From Arachis hypogaea (Eukaryota; Streptophyta; Magnoliopsida; Fabales; Fabaceae): a stretch of DNA of 64,000 nt. Under the pieces are notes generated by a model. The model was given only the letters and a program-made list of their open reading frames with translations. It was not told the origin of the DNA and searched no databases. This document shows positions 1 through 10,340 of the stretch, piece by piece. Every line of letters starts with the position of its first letter. The first letter of the stretch is position 1. The position numbers and the translations under genes were made by a program. The stretch covers positions 1 through 64,000 of the forward strand of contig NW_027255452.1 in the NCBI RefSeq assembly GCF_003086295.3. The letters are read 5' to 3'.

Positions 1-98
1 GCCTATCTAGCTCCTTCGGTTTTTTTCACAGTTTTTTTCCATATTTTTTTCCCTTTTATTTTATTTTATTTTTTTTTCTGCTGACCCTCGTTCTTTAA
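1..98 (+). repeat. Satellite array, left fragment split off by a MITE
   Basis: This is the partial satellite monomer to the left of the transposon. It carries the TCCTTCGGTTTTTTTCACAG segment, a T-rich tract, then CTGCTGACCCTCGTTCTTTAA, all matching the monomers from 1054 onward. The first 20 bases are a shortened form of the usual GGCCTCATCTTTGGCAAGCT stretch, so this monomer was either already rearranged or has a small internal deletion near position 10. The monomer continues at 1054 after the inserted element. Confidence 0.85.
96..98. other. Target-site duplication TAA, left copy
   Basis: TAA lies immediately before the left terminal inverted repeat. The same trinucleotide follows the right terminus at 1054-1056. 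Removing the element and one copy restores TTCTTTAAATGACGCTATCC, which is exactly the sequence of intact satellite monomers such as the ones at 1446-1462 and 3222-3240. A TWA duplication is characteristic of the PIF/Harbinger superfamily. Confidence 0.9.
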
Positions 99-575
99 GG
101 CTGCGTTTGTTTTCAAAGACAGGACAGAACACGACACTGAGACAGAGACAATAGGACGGAGACACTAAAAATTATTGTTTGTGTATTGTGTTTGGATACG
201 ATGTACAAGACACTAATGTAATGTCCAGTATTATGTTTGGATACATATGGATAAGACTAAAATATTATATGAAATGACTAAAATAACCATATGATTCCAA
301 ATTTTCTACATCAAGTACAAAGTAATTTAATAGAGAATGAGAGTACGTAGGAGTACAGACGAAACTTGAAAAAATATTTGAAGAGACAAAAAATTTTAAT
401 AAAAAAATATATAATAGTATTTATATTAAAATAAAAATTATAAATATATTTATTTTATTTTTAAATTTATTATTAATATGTAGGAATACATATGGTTAAG
501 ATTAATAAAAAAATAGATCTGAGTTTGATTAATAAAAAATTTTGTTTAGGTTAATAAGCCAAATTAATTTTAAAT

Positions 576-688
576 AAAAAATCAGTTTTAAAAAAAAATC
601 TATTTTTACATGAAAAAAAAAGTTTTTGCACATAAAAATTTATTTTATTTAGAAAACCAATTTTTTTTTATCTAAAAACTGATTTTTT
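576..688. repeat. Internal inverted repeat of the MITE
   Basis: AAAAAATCAGTTTT at 576-589 is the perfect reverse complement of AAAACTGATTTTTT at 675-688, with an 85 bp A+T-rich spacer. It sits near the middle of the element and may form a hairpin. It could also be chance in such A+T-rich sequence, although the ATCAG/CTGAT core makes that less likely. Confidence 0.55.
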
Positions 689-877
689 TAAATTATATAA
701 AATCAATTACAACTTATAAATTATTTTTTAGCATTTTAAAAAGATCAATTTTATCTTTAATAATATTTATCTTTCAAAAGTTTCAAGACTAATTATAGGA
801 AAAATAAGAAGGGATAATAGTGGAATAATAAAAAATATCTATGGACAAAAAGGAAAACAAAATTTATAAAAGAGTCC

Positions 878-933
878 GTGTCCACTCTTTCAAATCCCGT
901 GTCCATCATTGTCCTTCGTAGAAGAGTGGACAC
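878..933. repeat. Subterminal 12 bp hairpin in the MITE
   Basis: GTGTCCACTCTT at 878-889 is the perfect reverse complement of AAGAGTGGACAC at 922-933 with a 32 bp loop. The repeated GTGTCC/GGACAC words in the right subterminal region resemble the left subterminal GACAC words. In Harbinger-type elements subterminal repeats can be transposase-binding sites; that role is inferred here. Confidence 0.6.
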
Positions 934-1060
934 AAAAATATAAAAAACTGTCCCGGAGACAATGTGTTCCGTGTCCATGTCTCTGCTTCCAAACACATTC
1001 TAAATATGTACTGTCCATGTCTCTGTGTCCTGTCTCCGAAAACAAACGCTACCTAAATGA

Positions 1061-1233
1061 CGCTATCCCGAGGAGGACATCTAAAGGCGAGCCGTAATGG
1101 CCTCATCTTTGGCAAGCTCCTTCGATTTTTTTCACAGTTTTTTTCCAGATTCTTTTTCCGTTTTTTTTTTTTTTTTACGTTCTGGCAAGCTCCTTCGGTT
1201 TTTTTCACAGTTTTTTTCCAGATTTTTTTCCTT

Positions 1234-1275
<42 letters not shown>

Positions 1276-1303
1276 GTTCTGCTGACCCTCGTTCTTTAAA
1301 TTA
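1061..1303 (+). repeat. Expanded satellite monomer, 243 bp
   Basis: Within this monomer the segment GGCAAGCTCCTTCGGTTTTT plus the following CACAG/T-run/CAGATT part occurs twice, near 1110-1150 and near 1184-1225. This makes the unit about 80 bp longer than its neighbours. The duplicated part ends in T-rich tracts, suggesting slippage or unequal pairing at poly-T. It is the first monomer to the right of the MITE. Confidence 0.8.
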
Positions 1304-1554
1304 CGCTATCCCGAGGAGGACACCTAAAGGCGAGCCGTAATGGCCTCATCTTTGGCAAGCTCCTTCGGTTTTTTTCACAGTTTTTTTCAAGATTCTTTTT
1401 CCGTTTTTTTTTTTTTTTTTTTTTAACGTTCTGCTGACCCTCGTTCTTTAAATGACGCTATCCCGAGGAGGACACCTAAAGGCGAGCCGTAATGGCCTCA
1501 TCTTTGGCAAGCTCCTTCGGTTTTTTTCACAGTTTTTTTCCAGATTCTTTTTCC

Positions 1555-1591
<37 letters not shown>

Positions 1592-1883
1592 GTTCTGCTG
1601 ACCCTCGTTCTTTAAATGACGCTATCCCGAGGAGGACACCTAAAGGCGAGCCGTAATGGCCTCATCTTTGGCAAGCTCCTTCGGTTTTTTTCACAATTTT
1701 TTTACAGTTTTTTTACGTTTTTTTTTTATTTTTATTTTTATTTTTTTTTATTTTACGTTCTGCTGACCCTCGTTCTTTAAATTACGCTATCCCGAGGAGG
1801 ACACCTAAAGGCGAGCCGTAATGGCCTCATCTTTGGCAAGCTTCTTCGGTTTTTTTCACAGTTTTTTTCCAGATTCTTTTTCC

Positions 1884-1924
<41 letters not shown>

Positions 1925-2210
1925 GTTCTGCTGACCCTCGTTCTTTAAATTACGCTATCCCGAGGAGGACACCTAAAGGCGAGCCGTAATGGCCTCATCT
2001 TTGGCAAGCTCCTTCGGTTTTTTTCACAGTTTTTTTCCAGATTCTTTTTCCGTTTTTTTTTTTTTTTTTTTTTTTTTTATCATTCTGCTGACCCTCGTTC
2101 TTTAAATTACGCTATCCCGAGGAGGACACCTAAAGGCGAGCCGTAATGGCCTCATCTTTGGCAAGCTCCTTCGGTATTTTTTAACAGTTTTTTTCCAGAT
2201 TCTTTTTCCG

Positions 2211-2241
<31 letters not shown>

Positions 2242-2537
2242 TTTTTTTACGTTCTGCTGACCCTCGTTCTTTAAATTACGCTATCTCGAGGAGGACACCT
2301 AAAGGCGAGCCGTAATGGCCTCATCTTTGGCAAGCTCCTTCGGTTTTTTTCACAGTTTTTTTCCAGATTTTTTTCCCTTTTTATTTTTTATTATTATTAT
2401 TTTTTTTTACGTTCTACTGACCCTCGTTCTTTAAATTAGGCTATCCCGAGGAGGACACCTAAAGGCGAGCCGTAATGGCCTCATCTTTGGCAAGCTCCTT
2501 CGGTTTTTTTCACAGTTTTTTTCCAGATTCTTTTTCC

Positions 2538-2574
<37 letters not shown>

Positions 2575-3165
2575 GTTCTGCTGACCCTCGTTCTTTAAAT
2601 TACGCTATCCCGAGGAAGACACCTAAAGGCGAGCCGTAATGGCCTCATCTTTGGCAAGCTCCTTCGGTTTTTTTCACAGTTTTTTTCCAGATTCTTTTTC
2701 CGTTTTTTTTTTTTTTTTTTAACATTCTGCTGACCCTCGTTCTTTAAATTACGCTATCCCGAGGAGGACACCTAAAGGCGAGCCGTAATGGCCTCATCTT
2801 TGGCAAGCTCCTTCGGTTTTTTTCACAGTTTTTTTCCATATTCTTTTTCCGTTTTTTTTTTTTTTTTTTTTTTTTTACGTTCCGCTGACCCTCGTTCTTT
2901 AAATTACGCTATCTCGAGGAGGACATCTAAAGGCGAGCCGTAATGGCCTCATCTTTGGCAAGCTCCTTCGGTTTTTTTCACAGTTTTTTTCCAGATTTTT
3001 TTCCCTTTTTATTTTTTATTATTTTGTTTTTTTTTTACGTTCTGCTGACCCTCGTTCTTTAAATTACGCTATCCCGAGGAGGACACCTAAAGGCGAGCCG
3101 TAATGGCCTCATCTTTGGCAAGCTCCTTCGGTTTTTTTCACAGTTTTTTTCCAGATTCTTTTTCC

Positions 3166-3203
<38 letters not shown>

Positions 3204-3486
3204 GTTCTGCTGACCCTCGTTCTTTAAATGACGCTATCCCGAGGAGGACACCTAAAGGCGAGCCGTAATGGCCTCATCTTTGGCAAGCTCCTTCGGTTTT
3301 TTTCACAGTTTTTTTCCAGATTCTTTTTCCGTTTTTTTTTTTTTTTTTTTTTTTTTTACGTTCTGCTGACCCTCGTTCTTTAAATTACGCTATCCCGAGG
3401 AGGAGACCTAAAGGCGAGCCGTAATGGCCTCATCTTTGGCAAGCTCCTTCGGTTTTTTTCACAGTTTTTTTCCAGATTTTTTTTCT

Positions 3487-3525
<39 letters not shown>

Positions 3526-3652
3526 GTTTTGCTGACCCTCATTCTTTAAATTACGCCATCCCGAGGAGGACACCTAAAGGCGAGCCGTAATGGCCTCATC
3601 TTTGGCAAGCTCCTTCGGTTTTTTTCACAGTTTTTTTCCAGATTCTTTTTCC

Positions 3653-3689
<37 letters not shown>

Positions 3690-3815
3690 GTTCTGCTAAC
3701 CCTCGTTCTTTAAATGACGCTATCCCGAGGAGGACACCTAAAGGTGAGCCGTAATGGCCTCATCTTTGGCAAGCTCCTTCGGTTTTTTTCATAGTTTTTT
3801 TCCAGATTTTTTCCT

Positions 3816-3853
<38 letters not shown>

Positions 3854-3891
3854 GTTCTGCTGACCCTCGTTCTTTAAATTACGCTATCCCG

Positions 3892-3933
3892 AGGAGGACA
3901 CCTAAAGGCGAGCCGTAATGGCTTCTTTAAATG
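3892..3933 (+). repeat. Truncated satellite monomer, 42 bp
   Basis: The unit starts normally but jumps from GCCGTAATGGC directly to TTCTTTAAATGACGC, losing the CTCATC through CTCG portion, including the whole poly-T tract. It is an internal deletion of about 120 bp relative to adjacent monomers and lies close to the boundary with the telomere-like array. Confidence 0.85.
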
Positions 3934-4100
3934 ACGCTATCCCGAGGAGGACACCTAAAGGCGAGTCGTAATGGCCTCATCTTTGGCATGCTCCTCCGGT
4001 TTTTTTCAGGGTTTTTTTCCAGATTTTTTTTCCGTTTTTTTTTTTTTTTAATGTTCTGCTGACCCTCGTTCTTTAAATGACGCTATCCCGAGTAGGACAC

Positions 4101-4125
4101 CTAAAGGCGAAAAAACCCTAGAAAT
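4101..4125. other. Junction between satellite and telomere-like array
   Basis: The last monomer stops at CACCTAAAGGCGA and passes straight into AAAAACCCTAGAAATTCC. Elsewhere in the array a C-strand segment just right of H2f reads CGCGAAAAAACCTA then CCTAGAAATTCC, for example near 8525-8560 and 29862-29890. The shared GCGA at 4107-4110 marks the crossover point, so the satellite was joined to an existing array segment at a 4 nt microhomology. Confidence 0.7.
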
Positions 4126-4852
4126 TCCTAAAAAACCCTAAAAAACCCTTGAAAACCCTAAAAAACCTAGAGAATCTTAAAAAATCCAAGAAATCCCTAA
4201 AAAACCCTGGAAAACCCTAGAAAACGCTTAAAATCCTAGAAAATCATAAAAAACCCTAGAAAATCCTAAAAAATCCCAGAAAACACTAAAAACCTTAAAA
4301 TATCCTAAAAACCCTAGGAAACCCTAAAAAATCCTAAAACACCCTAAGTACCCTAGAAAACCCAAGAGAATCCTAAAAAATCCTAGAAAACCCAGAAATC
4401 CCTAAAAACCCTAGAAAATGCTAAAAATCCAAGAGAATGCTAAAAAATCCTAGAAAATCCTAAAAAACTCTAAGAATTCTAGAAAACCCTAGAAAACTCC
4501 AAAAAATCCCAGAAAACCGTAAAAAACCTAGAACACCCTAAAAACCCTAGAAAACCCTAGAAAATCCTAAAAACCCTTGAAAACCCCTAGAAAACCCCAG
4601 AAAATCCTAAAAACCCTTGAAAACCCCTAGAAAACCCCAGAAAATCCTAAAAACCCTAGAAAACCCTAAAAACCCTAAAAAACTTTAGAAAACCCTAGAA
4701 AACCCTAAAAAACCATAAGAAACCCTAAATATCCTAAAAACACTCAAAAACAAGAAAACCCTAAAAATCCTAAAAAAATTAAAAACCCCTAGAAAACCCT
4801 AAAAAAAATCCTAAAAACCCTAGAAAACCCTAAAAATACTAAAAAACTTTTT
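4111..4852 (-). repeat. Telomere-like block 1, C-strand
   Basis: Degenerate CCCTAAA/CCCTAGAAAA units of mostly 9-10 nt. It begins partway into the segment that elsewhere follows H2f and ends at a forward H1 hinge. A short duplication is visible at 4564-4645, where CCCTTGAAAACCCCTAGAAA occurs twice. Confidence 0.9.
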
Positions 4853-5561
4853 TATGCTTTTTTTTAGCGTTTTCAAGGATTTTAGTGTTTTCTTGAGTTT
4901 TGAAGTTTCTCTAGGGGTTTTAGTGTTTTTTAGGATTTTGTAGGGTTTGTTAGAATTTTCTAGTGTTTTGTACGGTTTTTAGCGTTTTTTAGGGTTTTCT
5001 ACGGTTTTTAGGATTTTTTAGGGTTTTGTAGGATTTTTTAGGGTTTAGGGTTTTTTTAGTGTTTTCTAAGGTTTTCTGGAGTTTTTTATGGTTTTCTAGG
5101 GTTTAGGGTTTTTAGGGTTTTTTAGGGTTTAGGGTTTTTAGCGTTTTGTAGAGTTTTTTCGGGTTTTCTAGGGTTTTTAGTGTTTTTAAGGTTTTAAGGG
5201 TTTTTTAGGGTTTTCTAGGGGTTTTTAGTGTTTTTTAAGGTTTTAAGGGTTTTCTAGGGTTTTTTTGGGTTTTTTAGGGTTTTCTAGGGTTTTTAGGATT
5301 TTTTAGGGTTTTCTAGGATTTTTTAGGTTTTTTAGGGTGTTCTATGATTCTTAGTGTTTTCTAGGGTTTTCTAGAGTTTTTTACGGTTTTCTAGGGTTTT
5401 TTGGGATTTTCTAGGGTTTCTAGAGATTTTTAGGGTTTTTCAGGGTTTTCTAAGATTTTCTAGAATTTTTAGGGTTTTTTCTAGGGTTTTTTAGGGTTTC
5501 TAGAGATTTTTAGGGTTTTTTAGAGTTTTCTAAGATTTTCCAGAGTTTTTAGGGTTTTTAA
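4853..5561 (+). repeat. Telomere-like block 2, G-strand
   Basis: Starts at H1f and ends at H2f'. Units are TTTTTAGGG, TTTTCTAGGG and TTTTTTAGGG with short canonical GGGTTTAGGG runs near 5040 and 5100-5135. Its distal part, from about 5310, recurs without visible change at 9963-10214. Confidence 0.9.
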
Positions 5562-7139
5562 CCCAAAACCCTAATACCCAAAAAACCCTAGAAAACCTTA
5601 ATACCCTAAAAACCCCAATACACTAAACCCTAAACCCTAATACCCTAAAAACCCTAGAAAACCCTAAAAACCCTAAAAAATCCTAGAAAACGCTAAAATC
5701 CCTAAAATCTAAAAAAAACCTAGAAAACCCTAAAAAACTCTAAAAATTCTAGAAAATCCTAGAAAACCCCAAAAAATCCTAGAAAACCGTAAAAAACCCT
5801 AGAAAATCTTAAAAAATCCTAAGAATCATTGAAAATTCTAAAAAATCCTAAATAATCATAAAAAAATCCTAAGAATCATAGAAAACCCTAAAAACCCTAA
5901 AAAATCATAGAAAACCCTAAAAAATCTTAAAAAACTCTAAAAAATCTTTAAAATCTTAAAAACACTAAAAACCCTAGAAAATCGTAGAAATCCCTAAGAA
6001 ATCCTAGAAAACCCTAGAAAACGCTAAAAACCCTAACAACGATAGAAAACCCTAGAAAATCCTAAAAAACCCTAAAATCCCTAAAAACCCTAAAAATCTT
6101 AAAAAACCCTAAAAATTTTAAAAAACCCTAGAAAACCCTAAAAAAACCTAAGAATCATAGAACACCCTAAAAAACCTAAAAAAATCATAGAAAACCCTAA
6201 AAATCCTAAAAACGCTAGAAAACCCTAAAAAATCCAAAAAACCCTAAAAAAACCCTAGAAAACCCTTAAATCTTAAAAAACACTAATAACCCTTAGAAAA
6301 TCCTATCCTTAAAACCTTAAAAACACTAAAAACCCTAGAAAACCCTAAAAAACCCTAAAAACCCTAACAAACACTATAAACCCTAGAAAACTCTAAAAAA
6401 CACGAAAAACCCTTGAAAACTCTAAAAAACTCTAAAAATCTAAAAAAGACTAGAAAACCCTAGAAAAATCCTAAAATCCCTAGAAAACCCTAAAAACCAT
6501 AGAAAACTCTCTAAAACTCTAAAAACCCAAGAAAACCCTAAAAAATCCTAAAAACCGTAGAAAACCCTAAAAAACTCTTAAAACTCTAGAAAACCCTAGA
6601 AAACTCCAAAAAACCCTAGAAAACCGTAAAAAAACTCCAGAAAACACTAAAAAACCCTATGAATAATAGGAAACACTAAAACACTAGAAAACGCTAAAAA
6701 ACCCTAGAAAACCTAAAAAACCCTAGAAAACCCTAAAAAAATCTGGAGAATCTTAAAAAAATCCAAGAAATCCCTAAAAAACCCTGGAAAACCCTAAAAA
6801 ACCCTAGAAAACACTAGAAAACCCTAAAAAACCATAGAAAACACTAAAAACCCTAAAAAATCCTAAAAACCCTAGGAAACCCTAAAACACCCTAAGAACC
6901 CTAGAAAATCCTAAAAAATCCTAGAAAACGCAGAAATCCCTAAAAACCCTAGAAAATGCTAAAAACCCAAGAGAATGCTAAAAAATCCTAGAAAACTCTA
7001 AAAAACTCTAAGAACTCTAGAAAATCCTAAAAATCCAAAAAACCCTAGAAAACTCTAAAAACCCAAAAAAACCCTAGAAAACCCTAAAAACCCTAGAAAA
7101 TCCAAGAAAACCCTAAAAACTCTAAAAACAGTAAAAAAC
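5562..7139 (-). repeat. Telomere-like block 3, C-strand
   Basis: Opens with the H2' island (AACCCAAAACCCTAATACCC, then CACTAAACCCTAAACCCTAA at about 5620-5640) and continues as degenerate C-strand repeat to H1f at 7139. Contains the markers CCCTAACAACGATAG near 6032 and CCTATGAATAATAGGAAAC near 6655. Confidence 0.9.
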
Positions 7140-8480
7140 TTTTTTATGCTTTTTTTAGCGTTTTCAAGGTTTTTAGTGTTTTCTAGGGTTTTTAGGGTTT
7201 TTAGTGTTTCTAGAGTTTTTAAGGTTTTCTAAGGTTTTTAGGGTTTTTAGCAGTTTTTAGGATTCTCTAGGGGTTTTAGTGTTTTTTAGGGTTTTGTAGG
7301 GTTTGTTAGAATTTTCTAGTGTTTTGTAGGGTTTTTAGGGTTTTCTAGGGTTTTTAGGATTTTTTAGGGTTTGTAGGATTTTTTAGGTTTTTTAGGGTTT
7401 CCTATTATTCTTAGGGTTTTTTTAGTGTTTTCTAAGGTTTTCTGGAGTTTTTTATGGTTTTCTAGGGTTTTCGGGGTTTTCTAGAGTTTTAAGAGTTTTT
7501 TAGGTTTTTCTACGGTTTTTAGGATTTTTTAGGGTTTTCTATGGTTTTTTGGGTTTTCTTGGGTTTTTAGTGTTTTTTAGGGTTTTCTATGTTTTTAAGG
7601 TTTTCTAGGATTTTTTAGGGTTTTCTAGGGTTTTTAGGATTTTTCTAGGTTTTTCTAGTGTTTTTTAGCTTTTTTGGGTTTTTTAGAGTTTTCTAGGGTT
7701 TTTAGTGTTTTTTAGGGTTTTGTAGGGTTTGTTAGAATTTTCTAGTGTTTTGTAGGGTTTTTAGCGATTTTTAGGGTTTTCTAGGGTTTTTAGGATTTTT
7801 TAGGGTTTGTAGGATTTTTTAGGTTTTTTAGGGTTTCCTATTATTCTTAGGGTTTTTTAGTGTTTTTTAGGGTTTTTTAGGGTTTTCTAGGGTTTTTAGT
7901 GTTTTTAAGGTTTTAAGGGTTTTTTTATGGTTTTCTAGGGATTTTTAGTGTTTTTTAAGGTTTTAAGGGTTTTCTAGAGTTTTTAGTGTTTTGTAGGGTT
8001 TTTTAGGGTTTTCTAGGGTTTTTAGTGTTTATAAGGTTTTAAGGGTTTTTTAGGGTTTTTTAGGGGTTTTTAGTGTCTTTTAAGGTTTTAAGGGTTTTCT
8101 AGGGTTTTTTTGGGTTTTCTAGGGTTTTTAGGATCTTTTAGGGTTTTCTAGGATTTTTTAGGTTTTTTAGGGTGTTCTATGATTCTTAGGGTTTTTTAGG
8201 GTTTTCTAGGGTTTTTTACTGTTTTCTAGGGTTTTCTAGAGTTTTTAGAGTTTTTAGGGTTTTCTAGGGTTTTTTAGGATTTTCCAGGATTTTTTAGCGA
8301 TTTTTAATTTTTCTAGGATTTTTTAAGATTTTTAGGGTTTTTTAGGGATTTTAGGATTTTTTTGGGTTTTCTATCGTTGTTAAGGTTTTTTAAGGTTTTC
8401 TATCGTTGTTAGGGTTTTTTTAGGGTTTCTAGAGATTTTTAGGATTTTCTAAGATTTTCTAGAATTTTTAGGGTTTTTAA
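7140..8480 (+). repeat. Telomere-like block 4, G-strand
   Basis: Runs from H1f to H2f. It has an internal direct duplication: the stretch with GTTAGAATTTTCTAGTGTTT followed by TTTCCTATTATTCTTAGG occurs at about 7275-7420 and again at about 7697-7860. The marker CTATCGTTGTTA appears twice, near 8371 and 8400, about 80-100 bp before the hinge. Confidence 0.9.
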
Positions 8481-9130
8481 TCCAAAACACTAGAAAACAC
8501 TAAAAAACCCTACAAAACCACACACGCGAAAAAACCTAAAAAAACCTAGAAATTCCTAAAAAACCTTAGAAAACCTAAAAAACCCTAGAAACCCTGGAAA
8601 ACCCTAGAAAACACTAAAAAACCCTAAAAAATCCTAAAAACCCTAGGAAACCCTAAAAAACCCTAAAACACTAAAACCCTAAAAAGTCCTAAAAACCCTA
8701 GGAAATCCTAAAAAACCCTAAAACACCCTAAGAACCCTAGAAAACCCTAGAAAATCCTAAAAAATCCTAGAAAACGTAGAAATCCCTAAAAACTCTAGAA
8801 AATGGTAAAAACCCAAGAGAATGCTAAAAAATCCTAGAAAACTCTAAAAAACTCTAAGAACTCTAGAAAACCCCTAAAAATCCAAAAAACCCTAAAAACC
8901 CAAAAAACCCCTAGAAAACCCTAAAAACCCTAGAAAATCCAAGAAAACCCTAAAAACCCTAAAAACCCTAGAAAACCCTAAAAACCCTAAAAATTTTTAG
9001 AAAACTCTAAAAACCCTAAGAAACCGTAAATATCCTAAAAACACTAAAAAAACCCAAGAAAACCCTAAAAAACCAAAAACCCCTAGAAAACCCTAAAAAA
9101 TCCTAAAAAACTATAAAAACAGTAAAAAAC
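8481..9130 (-). repeat. Telomere-like block 5, C-strand
   Basis: H2f to H1f. Contains the CGCGAAAAAACCTA segment that matches the satellite junction, plus the AGGAAACCC and CCCAAGAGAATGC variants that recur in every block of this class (for example 25162-25959 and 43206-43920). Confidence 0.9.
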
Positions 9131-10214
9131 TTTTTTATGCTTTTTTTTAGCGTTTTCAAGGTTTTTAGTGTTTTCTAGGGTTTTTAGGGTTGTTAGTGTT
9201 TTCTAGAGTTTTTAAGGTTGTCTAGGGTTTTTAGGGTTTTTTAGGAGTTTTTAGGATTCTCTAGGGGTTTTAGTGTTTTTTAGGGTTTTGTAAGGTTTGT
9301 TAGAATTTTCTAGTGTTTTGTAGGGTTTTTAGCGTTTTTAGGGTTTTCTAGGGTTTTTAGGATTTTTTAGGGTTTGTAGGATTTTTTAGGTTTTTTAGGG
9401 TTTGCTATTATTCTTAGTGTTTTTTAGTGTTTTCTAAGGTTTTCCCGAGTTTTTTACGGTTTTCTATGGTTTTCGGAATTTTCTAGGGTTTTCTAGAGTT
9501 TTAAGAGTTTTTTAGGTTTTTCTATGGTTTTTAGGATTTTTTAGGGTTTTCTATGGTTTTTAGTGTTTTCTTGGGTTTTTAGTGTTTTTTAGGATTTTCT
9601 ATGGTTTTTAAGGTTTTCTAGGGTTTTTTAGGGTTTTCTAGGGTTTTTTAGGGTTTTCTAGGGTTTTTAGGATTTTTCTAGGTTTTTCTAGTGTTTTTTA
9701 GCTTTTTAGGGTTTTTTAGAGTTTTCTAGGGTTTTTAGTGTTTTTTAGGGTTTTGTAGGGTTTGTTAGAATTTTCTAGTGTTTTGTAGGGTTTTTAGTGT
9801 TTTGTAGGGTTTTTAGTGTTTTTTAGGATTTTCTAGGTTTTTAGGATTTTTTAGGATTTTCTAGGGGTTTTTAATATTTTTTAAGGTTTTAAGGGTTTTC
9901 TAGGGTTTTTTAGGGTTTTTTGGATTTTTAGGGTTTTCTAGGGTTTTTAGGATTTTTTAGGGTTTTCTAGGATTTTTTAGGTTTTTTAGGGTGTTCTATG
10001 ATTCTTAGTGTTTTCTAGGGTTTTCTAGAGTTTTTTACGGTTTTCTAGGGTTTTTTGGGATTTTCTAGGGTTTCTAGAGATTTTTAGGGTTTTTCAGGGT
10101 TTTCTAAGATTTTCTAGAATTTTTAGGGTTTTTTCTAGGGTTTTTTAGGGTTTCTAGAGATTTTTAGGGTTTTTTAGAGTTTTCTAAGATTTTCCAGAGT
10201 TTTTAGGGTTTTTA
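9131..10214 (+). repeat. Telomere-like block 6, G-strand
   Basis: H1f to H2f'. From about 9963 onward it is identical by eye to block 2 from about 5310. The copied segment spans the hinge, which shows a duplication event and not parallel repeat evolution. Confidence 0.9.
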
Positions 10215-10340
10215 ACCCAAAACCCTAATACCCAAAAAACCCTAGAAAACCTTAATACCCTAAAAACCCCAATACACTAAACCCTAAACCCTAATACCCT
10301 AAAAACCCCAATACACTAAACCCTAATACCCTAAAAACCC
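10215..10340 (-). repeat. Telomere-like block 7, short C-strand with canonical repeats
   Basis: About 125 bp with ACTAAACCCTAAACCCTAAT and two copies of CCCTAAAAACCCCAATACAC. It ends at the palindrome CCCTAGGG (10338-10345), where polarity flips to G-strand without an H1 hinge. Confidence 0.85.

Larger units (their letters stand above)
99..1053. mobile_element. Non-autonomous PIF/Harbinger-like MITE, 955 bp
   Basis: The termini are inverted: the left end begins GGCTGCGTTTGTTTTC and the reverse complement of the right end begins GGTAGCGTTTGTTTTC, differing only at positions 3-4. Similarity continues as GACAGGACA and degenerates into GACAC/GAGACA-rich subterminal sequence on both sides. The 3 bp TAA target-site duplication and GG...-TTTGTTT termini point to PIF/Harbinger. 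The interior is very A+T rich and encodes no transposase; the short ORFs across 793-1097 read through subterminal repeats and are spurious. The element would need a transposase supplied elsewhere. At 955 bp it is long for a Tourist-type MITE, so it may be an internally deleted derivative. Superfamily assignment rests on termini and TSD only. Confidence 0.85.
1054..4110 (+). repeat. About 160 bp satellite with variable poly-T tract, 20 monomers
   Basis: The core CGCTATCCCGAGGAGG recurs at about 1061, 1304, 1456, 1620, 1785, 1953, 2110, 2279, 2439, 2603, 2752, 2907, 3067, 3232, 3388, 3554, 3718, 3892, 3934 and 4081. Spacing is 147-174 bp except for two aberrant monomers. Each unit runs: ACACCTAAAGGCGAGCCG, TAATGGCCTCATCTTTGGCA, AGCTCCTTCGG, TTTTTTTCACAG, T-run, CAGATTCTTTTTCCG, a poly-T tract of roughly 15-45 bases, TACGTTCTGCTGACCCTCG, then TTCTTTAAAT(T/G)ACG. 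The core is nearly invariant, and length variation comes almost wholly from the T tract. No coding potential or known RNA gene is recognised. Monomer length near one nucleosome repeat is typical of plant satellites. I do not recognise the family. Confidence 0.92.

Noticed and set aside
793..1299. Four ORFs of 62-80 aa
   Set aside because: They read the MITE end and the poly-T satellite; the products are Phe runs with no domain, and frames overlap on both strands.
1054..4110. CRISPR-like regular array
   Set aside because: Repeats are about 160 bp with homopolymer tracts and no unique spacers, in a eukaryotic context.
1054..4110. 5S rDNA or another tandem RNA gene
   Set aside because: The core does not contain recognisable 5S internal promoter elements, and no known RNA signature was seen.
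1054..4110. GAGGAGG as ribosome-binding sites
   Set aside because: It is part of the satellite core, is not followed by an ORF, and the DNA is eukaryotic.
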